This document shows, piece after piece, positions 8,305-15,764 of a stretch of DNA of 64,000 nucleotides. The translations under genes and the position numbers were made by a program. The DNA comes from Agromyces bracchium (lineage in GTDB: Bacteria > Actinomycetota > Actinomycetes > Actinomycetales > Microbacteriaceae). The notes under the pieces were generated by a model, which was not told where the DNA came from, did not search any database, and saw only the letters and a program-made list of their open reading frames with translations. The stretch covers positions 186,001-250,000 of the forward strand of contig NZ_WMLB01000017.1 of NCBI RefSeq assembly GCF_009709675.1, in the 5' to 3' direction. Position 1 is the stretch's first letter, and each line of letters starts with the position of its first letter.

Positions 8305-9378
8305 ATGAGCCCCAGCAAGCCCCTCACCGGCGACTCCTCGATCAAGACCTGGCTCGAGGACCCCGTCGGCGGGCCCATCATCCGCGACCTCCTCTCGCAG
8401 GCCGGGCAGGACCCGGACGTGCTGCGCCCGGTCCACCGCCTCGCGCTCAAGCGCCTCATCAAGCTCAGCAAGGGCTCATTCTCGCAGGAGATGGTCGACC
8501 AGCTCGTCGCGCGTGCCGCGGCGGGCGACGTCCCGACCGGCGCGCCCGCGGCATCCGCCCCCGACGCCGCCGAGGCCGCCGAGGCCGCCCCCGAGGCCGA
8601 GGCCGTCGAACGCCCCGAGTGGGTCGAGCGCATCGACCAGGGCCGCTTCACGGGCAAGACCGTGATCGTCACGGGCGCCGGCTCGGGCATCGGCCGGGCG
8701 ACCGCGTCGCGCATCGCGCGCGAGGGCGGCAAGGTCGTCGCCGTCGACGTCTCGCAGGAGCGCCTCGACGACTTCAGGGCCGAGCACGACGGCGCCGAGG
8801 TCGTGACCCTCGTCGCCGACATCACCGACGACGCGAAGATCGCCGAGATCATCGCCGCGGCGGGCGGACGCATCGACGGCCTCGCGAACATCGCCGGGAT
8901 CATGGACGACATGACCCCGATCGGCGACCTCACCGACGCCGTGTGGGAGCGCGTCATGCGCGTGAACGTCGACGGCACCATGAAGCTCATGCGCGCGGTC
9001 GTGCCCGGCATGCTCGCGCAGGGCTACGGCTCGATCGTGAACACCGCGTCCGAGGCCGCCCTCCGCGGTTCCGCCGCCGGCGTCGCCTACACCGCCTCGA
9101 AGCACGCCGTGGTCGGCCTCACCAAGTCGACCGCGTTCATGTACGGCCCGAGCGGCCTGCGCGTGAACGCCGTCGCCCCAGGCCCGACCATCACGAACAT
9201 CGAGGCCTCCTTCGCCTCGCCGCTCGGCGCGCAGCGCGTGCGTCAGGCGATGGCCCTGCTGCCGGATGCCGCCGAGGCCGAGGCCCTCGCCGCGTCGATC
9301 ACCTTCCTGCTGTCCGACGACGGCGTGAACATCAACGGCGTCGTGCTGGCGTCCGACGGCGGCTGGTCGGCCGCGTGA
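8305..9378 (+). CDS. SDR oxidoreductase with ~110-residue N-terminal helical extension
   Basis: 357 residues. The classical SDR core starts near 117 with the cofactor motif TGAGSGIG (123-130), then NIAG, a Ser before a YTASK catalytic block, and a PGPTxT region. The core is a cytoplasmic NAD(P)-dependent dehydrogenase or reductase of unknown substrate. Ahead of it lie a helical segment (about 10-72, TWLEDPVGGPIIRDLL) and an Ala/Glu-rich linker (about 73-105), which ordinary SDRs lack. AAGGA precedes the ATG by 7 bases. Probable control by the divergent TetR gene. Confidence 0.88.
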   Translation: MSPSKPLTGDSSIKTWLEDPVGGPIIRDLLSQAGQDPDVLRPVHRLALKRLIKLSKGSFSQEMVDQLVARAAAGDVPTGAPAASAPDAAEAAEAAPEAEAVERPEWVERIDQGRFTGKTVIVTGAGSGIGRATASRIAREGGKVVAVDVSQERLDDFRAEHDGAEVVTLVADITDDAKIAEIIAAAGGRIDGLANIAGIMDDMTPIGDLTDAVWERVMRVNVDGTMKLMRAVVPGMLAQGYGSIVNTASEAALRGSAAGVAYTASKHAVVGLTKSTAFMYGPSGLRVNAVAPGPTITNIEASFASPLGAQRVRQAMALLPDAAEAEALAASITFLLSDDGVNINGVVLASDGGWSAA

Positions 9379-9383
9379 GCCCT

Positions 9384-9469
9384 CCGGTGGTCGAGTAGGA
9401 CGCGAAGCGCCCGTACCGAGACCTCGCACGGGGTCTCGATACGCGACTGCGGCACTACTCGACCACCGG
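9384..9469. repeat. Nested inverted repeat (REP-like hairpin)
   Basis: Outer arms are a perfect 15-bp inverted repeat: CCGGTGGTCGAGTAG at 9384-9398 and its complement at 9455-9469. Inner arms CGAGACC (9417-9423) and GGTCTCG (9432-9438) extend with one mismatch to GTACCGAGACC and GGTCTCGATAC. A related element sits at 60931-60969. Elements of this type are scattered in Microbacteriaceae intergenic DNA, to my knowledge. Here it follows the SDR stop and could act as terminator or RNA stabiliser. Confidence 0.85.
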
Positions 9470-9519
9470 TACGACTCGGCCGCCAGCACGACTCGACCAC
9501 CGGCACGACTCGACCACCG
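9452..9519. repeat. Four tandem 17-bp units derived from the hairpin arm
   Basis: Four consecutive 17-bp units at 9452-9468, 9469-9485, 9486-9502 and 9503-9519. Units 3 and 4 are identical (GCACGACTCGACCACCG). Unit 1, inside the right arm of the hairpin, differs at one base; unit 2 differs at about five. The array seems to have grown by slippage from the hairpin arm. Confidence 0.85.
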
Positions 9520-9546
9520 ACGGCGCCCCCATGACAGCATGGAGCG

Positions 9547-10563
9547 ATGGGCACCAGCGCGAAGCGGATCCTGTTCATCGGCGGCAGCGGCGTCATCAGC
9601 TCCGCCTGCGTGCGACGCGCGGTCGAGGTGGGGCACGACGTGACCGTGCTGAACCGCGGCGGCTCGTCGGGCCTGCGACCGTCGCCGGCCGACGTGCGGC
9701 ACGTCGTCGGAGACATCCGTCGCCCCGACACCGTGCGGGAGGCGCTCGGTCGCGGCACGGCGGATCCGCTCGAGTTCGAAGTCGTCTGCGAGTTCCTCGC
9801 GTTCACGCCCGAGCACGTGCAGGCCGACCTCGGACTCTTCGAGGGCCGCATCGGGCAGTACGTGTTCATCAGCTCGGCCTCGGCGTACCAGACGCCGCCG
9901 AGCCGGCTGCCCGTGACCGAGTCGACGCCGCTCGTGAACCCCGAGTGGCAGTACTCGCGCGACAAGATCGCGTGCGAGCAGCTGCTCGTCGACGCCGTTC
10001 GCGAGCGCGCGTTCCCCGCGACGATCGTGCGGCCGTCGCACACGTACGACGCCACGCTGATCCCCACGCTCGGGCACTGGACCGACCTCGCGCGCATGCG
10101 CGCCGGCCGGCCCGTCGTCGTGCACGGCGACGGCACGAGCCTGTGGACGATCACGCACCACGACGACTTCGCGGTCGCGTTCGTCGGGCTGCTCGGCAAC
10201 CCGATGGCCGTCGGCGACACGTTCCACATCACGGGCGACCACGCCCCGACGTGGAACCAGATCTACCGTTGGCTCGCCGAGGCCGCCGGCGTGCCCGACG
10301 CCGAGCTCGTGCACGTGGCATCCGAGACCATCGCCGCCGTGCACCCCGACTGGGGCCCCGGCCTGCTCGGCGACAAGGCGCACTCGATGGTCTTCGACAA
10401 CGCCAAGGTGAAGGCCCTCGTGCCCGACTTCCGCACCACGGTCACGTTCGACGAGGGCGCGCGGCGCATCGTCGAGTTCCACGACGCGCGTCCCGAGCTG
10501 CGGGTGGTCGACCGGGTCGCGGATGCCGCGTTCGAACGGATCCTCGCACTCCCCCGCCGATGA
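9547..10563 (+). CDS. NAD-dependent epimerase/dehydratase family protein (extended SDR)
   Basis: 338 residues. The N-terminal Rossmann motif is IGGSGVIS (about 11-18). FISSASAYQ holds the serine and YSRDK the Tyr/Lys pair of extended SDRs. The C-terminal half (GDTFHITGD, NQIYRWLAEAAG) fits reductases or epimerases that act on nucleotide-linked or free sugars. The exact substrate is unknown. GGAG lies 3 bases before the ATG, rather close. It follows the repeat array and is monocistronic as far as can be seen. Confidence 0.85.
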   Translation: MGTSAKRILFIGGSGVISSACVRRAVEVGHDVTVLNRGGSSGLRPSPADVRHVVGDIRRPDTVREALGRGTADPLEFEVVCEFLAFTPEHVQADLGLFEGRIGQYVFISSASAYQTPPSRLPVTESTPLVNPEWQYSRDKIACEQLLVDAVRERAFPATIVRPSHTYDATLIPTLGHWTDLARMRAGRPVVVHGDGTSLWTITHHDDFAVAFVGLLGNPMAVGDTFHITGDHAPTWNQIYRWLAEAAGVPDAELVHVASETIAAVHPDWGPGLLGDKAHSMVFDNAKVKALVPDFRTTVTFDEGARRIVEFHDARPELRVVDRVADAAFERILALPRR

Positions 10564-10667
10564 CGTGCGAGGTTCCTGCAAGCCCGTTCCGCCGCACGGG
10601 GGCGCGGGCCTAGCATGAGGGCACGCGGCCGCCCGACCGCCGGGACGGCCATCCGAAGGGGGATGCC

Positions 10668-10838
10668 ATGACCAGCTTCGTCGACCCGCTCGAGGGCCCG
10701 TTCAGCCGGGGCCAGCAGGCCGAGATCGAGTACGAGGACGAGCTCGAGGCCCAGGGCCTCGGCGAGGAGGAGGTCGAGGTCGTCATGGAGGAGGTCGCCG
10801 ACCCCGAGGACGACGAGGAGGAGTTCGGCGGGCGCTGA
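10668..10838 (+). CDS. Small highly acidic protein, unknown
   Basis: 56 residues, about 40% Asp/Glu, with a C-terminal run EDDEEE. GAAGGGGG lies about 6 bases upstream of the ATG, and TAGCAT at 10611-10616 could be its -10. Codon third positions are almost all G or C, as in real genes here. No membrane segment or signal. It is convergent with the downstream SDR gene. No function can be assigned. Confidence 0.6.
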   Translation: MTSFVDPLEGPFSRGQQAEIEYEDELEAQGLGEEEVEVVMEEVADPEDDEEEFGGR

Positions 10839-10868
10839 CCGACCCGCCGAACCCGGCTGCTCGGCCGG

Positions 10869-11627
10869 TTACGCGATCCCGCCGCCGTCGACGACGAGCG
10901 CCGATCCGGTGACGTAGCTCGACTCGTCGCTCGCGAGCCACACGACCGCCGACGCGATCTCGCGCGGCTCGCCCATGCGGCGAAGCGGCCGGTCGGCGGC
11001 CTCGGCGAGGAACGCGTCGGCGTCCTGCCCGAGCTGGCTCGCCTCGTCGCGCAGCATCCCGGTGTTCACGTCGCCCGGGTTGACCGAGTTCACCCGGATG
11101 CCCTGCGGCCCGTGATCGATCGCGAGCGCACGGGTCATGTTCACGACCGCGCCCTTCGACGCGCAGTACGAGATCGCCTGCCCGCCGCCCTTCAGGCCCC
11201 AGCCCGATCCGGTGTTGACGATCGAGCCGCCGCCGGCGGCGGCCATGACGGGCACGACGTGCTTGCACATGAGGAAGATCGAGCGCACGTTCACGCCGAA
11301 GACCCGGTCCCACTCCTCGACGGACGTCTCGACCGCCGTGGTCCGGCGGATGATGCCGGCATTGTTGAAGACGACGTTCACGCCGCCGAGCTCGGCGACG
11401 GTGGTGGCGACGATCCGCTCGATGTCGGGCTCGCTCGACACGTCGGCCTGGATGGCGATCGCGGTGAAGCCCGCGTCGCGGATCTCGGCGGCGACCGCCT
11501 CGGCCGCCGCTCCGTCCAGGTCGACGACGGCGACTGCGGCCCCCTCGGCCGCGAGGGCCTTCGCGGTCGCGCGGCCGATGCCGCCCGCTCCTCCGGTGAC
11601 GATGGCCTGCTTCTGCTCAAGGCGCAT
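10869..11627 (-). CDS. Classical SDR dehydrogenase/reductase, last gene of the GH42-GcvP-like operon
   Basis: 252 residues. TGGAGGIG (11-18) is the cofactor loop, D37 after a beta strand (VVDLD) suggests NAD(H) preference, NNAG follows, and YCASK is the catalytic Tyr/Lys block. It resembles gluconate/3-oxoacyl-type reductases; the substrate is unknown. GAAGGAG sits 6 bases before the ATG. Its start overlaps the end of the upstream kinase-like gene by 11 bases, so it is translationally linked to the five-gene operon headed by the GH42 glycosidase. Confidence 0.9.
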   Translation of the reverse strand: MRLEQKQAIVTGGAGGIGRATAKALAAEGAAVAVVDLDGAAAEAVAAEIRDAGFTAIAIQADVSSEPDIERIVATTVAELGGVNVVFNNAGIIRRTTAVETSVEEWDRVFGVNVRSIFLMCKHVVPVMAAAGGGSIVNTGSGWGLKGGGQAISYCASKGAVVNMTRALAIDHGPQGIRVNSVNPGDVNTGMLRDEASQLGQDADAFLAEAADRPLRRMGEPREIASAVVWLASDESSYVTGSALVVDGGGIA

Positions 11628-12753
11628 GGACCGCTCCTTCGATCTCTGGTGCGTGGACTGGATAGATGCTGGTGGTGGATGGTCCGGTGACGACCTGCGC
11701 GAAGCCGGCGAGCCGCGCGTCGACACCTGCGTCGCCGGTGTCGACGAGGAGCGGACGGCCGGCGAGGTCGATGAGCTTCTGCTCCGGGGCGACGACCATC
11801 ACGGGATCGTCGCCGATCGCCTCGACGACGCGGGCCGAGAGCTGCTGGTTGCCGCGGCCGAGGAGGAATCCCTGCCCGCCGATGATCGAGACGACCGCCC
11901 GGGCGGGGCCCTGGGCGACCTCGGCGAGCAGCTCCTGCTCGCTCGCTCCGGCGACGACGACGCGGCCGTCGAGCACGACGTCGACCCCCAGGGGCGTCTT
12001 CTCCACCCCGAGCTCGCGCGCGACCTCGGCCATGGTGCCGCCGGGTCCGAGCAGGTAGCGGATGCCGGGCCGCAGGCGCGTGGCCGCACCGCGGGCCGCG
12101 AGCCGCACGGCGGCCTGCTCGTCGGCGGGCGTCGCGGCCTTCCGGGCCTGGGTACGTCCGGCGCGGTAGGGCACGCGGAGCGTGCCGTAGAGGCGGGGTT
12201 CGACGCGGGCCCGGCGCAGCTGCTCCTCGTCGACGTCGAGTACCTCGCGTTCGGCCGTGGGCAGTGCGCGCTCGTCGAGCCAGGCGGCGGCGAGCGCGCC
12301 GGCCGCGCTCGGTCCGACGGCGAAGGCCGGCGAGTACATCTTGACCCCGGCCGGGATGCCGAGCGCGGCCGTCGACGCCGGCAGGCCCGCCGCGACATCC
12401 CGTGCCGTGCCGTCGCCGCCGGCGAAGAGCACGAGGTCGACGCCGACGTCGGCGAGCGCGCGCGCGGCGTCCGTCGTGTCCGACGGCGACGTCGGGCTCC
12501 GCTGGTGCCACACCACGATCGGCCTGAGGCCCGCCGCCCGCACGGCGTCCTCCCCCATCGGACCCGCCGCGGTGACGACGTGCTCGTCGGGCCGCGACGC
12601 CGCGACGACCGCGAGGGCCGCCACGGCGCGTTCGGCCGCACGGGGGCGAGCGCCGCGCTCGCCCGCGCGCCGCTGCACGTCCGCACCGTCGCTGCCGGCG
12701 AGCCCGGCGGGCCCGCCGATCCCGGCGATGGGGTTCACGATGAGGCCGATCAC
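11617..12753 (-). CDS. ATP-NAD kinase family protein (AcoX-like)
   Basis: 378 residues. VNPIAGIGG at the N-terminus and GGDGT (112-116) are the nucleotide-kinase signatures of the NAD kinase/diacylglycerol kinase fold. Length and C-terminal part (SIIGGQGFLLGRGNQQ, VVAPEQKL) fit the AcoX branch found in acetoin and other catabolic clusters, whose substrate is not established. GTG start, one base after the GcvPB-like stop. It may phosphorylate a pathway intermediate rather than NAD, which is an inference. Confidence 0.85.
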   Translation of the reverse strand: MIGLIVNPIAGIGGPAGLAGSDGADVQRRAGERGARPRAAERAVAALAVVAASRPDEHVVTAAGPMGEDAVRAAGLRPIVVWHQRSPTSPSDTTDAARALADVGVDLVLFAGGDGTARDVAAGLPASTAALGIPAGVKMYSPAFAVGPSAAGALAAAWLDERALPTAEREVLDVDEEQLRRARVEPRLYGTLRVPYRAGRTQARKAATPADEQAAVRLAARGAATRLRPGIRYLLGPGGTMAEVARELGVEKTPLGVDVVLDGRVVVAGASEQELLAEVAQGPARAVVSIIGGQGFLLGRGNQQLSARVVEAIGDDPVMVVAPEQKLIDLAGRPLLVDTGDAGVDARLAGFAQVVTGPSTTSIYPVHAPEIEGAVHAP

Positions 12754-12754
12754 G

Positions 12755-14329
12755 TCAGGCCCCGACGGCGTCCGGGTACTTGCGGCGGTACGCCCGCCAG
12801 GTGATCGCCCAGCGCTCGGGGTCGTCGAGGTCGTCGTGGTGCGTGTGGTGCACGGACTGGCTGTGCGGCGCGGTGCGCACGACCTCGGGCGTCTCGCGCG
12901 CCTCGCGCGCGACCTCGGCGAGGACGTCGGCGTACTCGTCGAGCTCGGCCTTGGAGTAGGACTCGGTCGGCTCGAGCGTGAACGGCTGCGGCACGACGTA
13001 CGGGTGGTGGCTCGTCCAGTAGTGCATGCCGAAGTCGCTCGCCCGGATGCCGATCTCCTCGGAGCTGATGCCCGTCTCCTCGAACAGCTCTTGCCACGAG
13101 TAGCGCACCTGCTCGATCCGGCGGCGGCCGGTCGCGTACGGCGCCGAGGCGCCTGGGATCTCGAGGATCCGCTTCATGAGGTAGTTGTTGTTCAGCACCG
13201 CGGTCTCGGCGACCGCGCGGAGACCCTCGGCGCCGAGGGCCATCATCCACGCGTAGGCGCGGACGATGTTCGGCACGACGCCGTGGCACGGCCCGATCGC
13301 GCCGATCGACTGCGGCCCGCCCTCGTGCACCGAGTACCGGTCGCCGTCGCGCACCACGCGCGGCCCCGGCAGGAACGGCGCGAGCGCGGCGCTGACGCCG
13401 TTCGCCCCGGTGCCCGGCCCGCCGGATCCGTGCGGCGTGCCGAACGTCTTGTGCACGTTGAAGTGGCACACGTCGAAGCCCGCATCGCGGGCTCGCGTGA
13501 TGCCGAGGATGCCGTTCGCGTTCGCCTGGTCGTACGAGGCCAGCGCGCCGACGGCGTGCGCGGCATCCACCCATTCCCTGATCGCCGGGTTGTAGATGCC
13601 GGTGTCCTCGGGGTTCGTGACCATGATCGCGGCGGTGCGCGGCGACAGCGCGCGCTTCAGCGCGGCGAGGTCGGGGTAGCCGTCGGCGTCGGGGTGGAGC
13701 GTGATGACGTCGTACCCGGCCGCCTTCGCCGCGGCGGCGTTCGAGGGATGGCTGAAGATCGTCGTGATGACCTCGCGGCGCTGCGCCCCCTCGCCGTTGG
13801 CCTCATGGTAGGCGCGGATCATGGCGATGTTCGCCCAGATGGCCGCAGAGCCGCCCTGCGTATGCAGGGAGACCTCGTCCATGCCCGAGATCTCGGCGAG
13901 CATCCGCTCGGTGCGCCAGATGATCTCGAGCGCGCCCTGCGCATCGGCCGGGTCCTGCAGCGGGTGCATCGCCGAGAGCTTCGGGGTGGTGATGAGCTGC
14001 TCGTTGACCTTGGGCGCGTACTTCATCGTGCAGGTTCCCTGTCCCACGTCGACGTTGAGGTCGGCGCCGAGGTTCTCCTGCGAGAGGCGCAGGTAGTGCT
14101 TCAGCACGCGCATCTGGCCCATCTCGGGGAGTGCGGGCGGGGTCCGGCGGGCGAGCCCCTCGGGCAGCGACGCGACGACGTCGCCGACCGCGTCGCGGAC
14201 GCCGGGCTCGACCGCGGTCACGAGCACGCCGCGCTCGCCCGGCGTCGACAGCTCGAAGATGACGGGTTCGTCCCAGCGCGCCTGGTGGAAGCGGCGGTGG
14301 GCGGGCTTGGGGGCGATGGGCAGGCTCAT
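12755..14329 (-). CDS. GcvPB-like PLP subunit (glycine decarboxylase P-protein family), divergent
   Basis: 524 residues. The PLP lysine is clear in HFNVHKTFGTPHG (K294), followed by GSGGPGTG. The overall fold, with YDQANANGILG and TNPEDTGIY, is that of the catalytic half of the glycine decarboxylase P-protein. The block I expect as AHGTNPA in true GcvPB reads FSHPSNAAA here (about 192-200), and the C-terminus is shortened and rewritten. Start and stop overlap or abut both neighbours. No gcvT, gcvH or lpd gene is in the window. It may decarboxylate or transaminate an amino acid other than glycine. Confidence 0.85.
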   Translation of the reverse strand: MSLPIAPKPAHRRFHQARWDEPVIFELSTPGERGVLVTAVEPGVRDAVGDVVASLPEGLARRTPPALPEMGQMRVLKHYLRLSQENLGADLNVDVGQGTCTMKYAPKVNEQLITTPKLSAMHPLQDPADAQGALEIIWRTERMLAEISGMDEVSLHTQGGSAAIWANIAMIRAYHEANGEGAQRREVITTIFSHPSNAAAAKAAGYDVITLHPDADGYPDLAALKRALSPRTAAIMVTNPEDTGIYNPAIREWVDAAHAVGALASYDQANANGILGITRARDAGFDVCHFNVHKTFGTPHGSGGPGTGANGVSAALAPFLPGPRVVRDGDRYSVHEGGPQSIGAIGPCHGVVPNIVRAYAWMMALGAEGLRAVAETAVLNNNYLMKRILEIPGASAPYATGRRRIEQVRYSWQELFEETGISSEEIGIRASDFGMHYWTSHHPYVVPQPFTLEPTESYSKAELDEYADVLAEVAREARETPEVVRTAPHSQSVHHTHHDDLDDPERWAITWRAYRRKYPDAVGA

Positions 14330-15753
14330 GCGCGGTGCTCCTCGGGGGTCGCGACGGTGTCGAGGGTGGCTGCGGCCTCGGCGGCGGATGCCGCGACGAG
14401 GCCGGTGACGGCGGCGGCGAGCCGGTCGATGTCTCGCTGCGCGGTCAGCTCGGTGACGCACACGACGAGCTCGTGCTCGCCGGCGACGACGCCCGGCTCG
14501 ATGCCCTCGGCGCGAAGCGCGTCGACGACGCCCGACGCGGTCAGGCCGGCGCCGGCGACGTCGATCGCGAACTCCCGCAGGTGCACGGCGCCGTCGGTGA
14601 GGCGGATGCCGGGGATGGCGCCGAGCGCGCGCTGCGCGTACGCGGTGCGGGCGAGCAGCACCTCGCCGAGGTCGCGCATGCCCTGCGGTCCCATGAGCGC
14701 GAGGTGCACGCCTGCGGCGATGCCCCACAGCGCGGCGGCGGTGCCGACCCACTCCTTGCCCTCCTCGCGGTGCGCGAACGAGGTGCGGTCGTAGGCGACG
14801 TCGCCGAAGCCCACCTCGCCCGGCACGTCGGTCGTGGCGAGGCCGAAGAGGCGCGAGGGCATCTCCATGACGAAGCGCGGGTCGTCATGCACCGCGATGA
14901 AGCCGCCGTGCGCGCCGCCGTACCACTGGTGCAGGCCGAGCGACTGGATGTCGCCGCAGACGATGTCGGCGCCCTGCTCGGCGGGCGGCGTGAGCACGCC
15001 GTACCCGACGGGGTCCGTGCCGACGACGAGGATCGCGCCGACGGCGTGGGCGGCGTCGGCGATCGCCTGGAGCCGGTGCTCGATCGCGCCCGTGCGGCTC
15101 GGCGTCTCGATCCAGACGGCGGCGACGTCGTCGCCGAGCCGGTCGGCGATGCCGTCGACATCCGCCGTGCCGTCGACGGGCGTGACGGCTTCGAGGTCGA
15201 GGTGCACGCGCACGTAGTCGCGCACCTTCGAGAGCTTCGCGGGCAGCACGTCGCTCGCGACGAGCACGCGGCGCCGGCCGGTCATGCGCCCCGCCATCGC
15301 GAGCGCGGTGCCCGTGGCCTGGAACCCGTCGTAGGTCGGGACGTTGACGACGTCCATCGCGAGCAGCTCGCCCATGAGCGACTGGTACTGCCAGAGGGCC
15401 TGGAAGCGACCGTGGTCCTCGTAGGGCTCACCCGCGTAGGCGGTGAGGAACTCGCTGCGGCCGATGACCTCGTCGACGACGGCGGGGACGTGGTGCGCGT
15501 ACGTCCCCTGTCCGAGGAAGCTCAGTCGCTCGGTCGTCGGCACGTTCCGGGCGAGGAGCCCGGACACGTGCCGCACGAGGTCCTGCTCGGCGACGAGGGG
15601 CTCGGGCAGGTCGAGCGCGCGACCGAGGCGGAGGTCGGCCGGGACGTCGGCGTAGAACTCCTCGACGGATGCCGCTCCGACGGCGGCGAGCATGTCGGCG
15701 CGCACGTCCGGCGCGGTGTTGGGGATGTACGGATGCACGAAGGGTTCGCTCAT
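14326..15753 (-). CDS. GcvPA-like subunit (glycine decarboxylase P-protein family), divergent
   Basis: 475 residues, the non-catalytic partner of the P-protein heterodimer. The N-terminus (YIPNTAPDVRADMLAAVG, SFLGQGTYAHHVPAVVDEV) is typical. The strongly conserved TPYQPEISQG stretch of authentic GcvPA is replaced by AGEPYEDHGRFQ (about 107-118), pointing to a different active-site lining. The stop overlaps the GcvPB-like start by 4 bases (ATGA), so the two are co-translated. GAAGG overlaps the upstream GH42 stop. Confidence 0.85.
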   Translation of the reverse strand: MSEPFVHPYIPNTAPDVRADMLAAVGAASVEEFYADVPADLRLGRALDLPEPLVAEQDLVRHVSGLLARNVPTTERLSFLGQGTYAHHVPAVVDEVIGRSEFLTAYAGEPYEDHGRFQALWQYQSLMGELLAMDVVNVPTYDGFQATGTALAMAGRMTGRRRVLVASDVLPAKLSKVRDYVRVHLDLEAVTPVDGTADVDGIADRLGDDVAAVWIETPSRTGAIEHRLQAIADAAHAVGAILVVGTDPVGYGVLTPPAEQGADIVCGDIQSLGLHQWYGGAHGGFIAVHDDPRFVMEMPSRLFGLATTDVPGEVGFGDVAYDRTSFAHREEGKEWVGTAAALWGIAAGVHLALMGPQGMRDLGEVLLARTAYAQRALGAIPGIRLTDGAVHLREFAIDVAGAGLTASGVVDALRAEGIEPGVVAGEHELVVCVTELTAQRDIDRLAAAVTGLVAASAAEAAATLDTVATPEEHRA

Positions 15754-15764
15754 GGGTGGTGCCT

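Noticed and set aside
9452..9519. Possible CRISPR array
   Set aside because: The 17-bp units are directly adjacent with no spacers, and no cas gene is in the window.
12755..15753. Plain annotation as a glycine cleavage system
   Set aside because: GcvT, GcvH and Lpd are absent from the operon, signature motifs are altered, and the genes are co-transcribed with a glycosidase.
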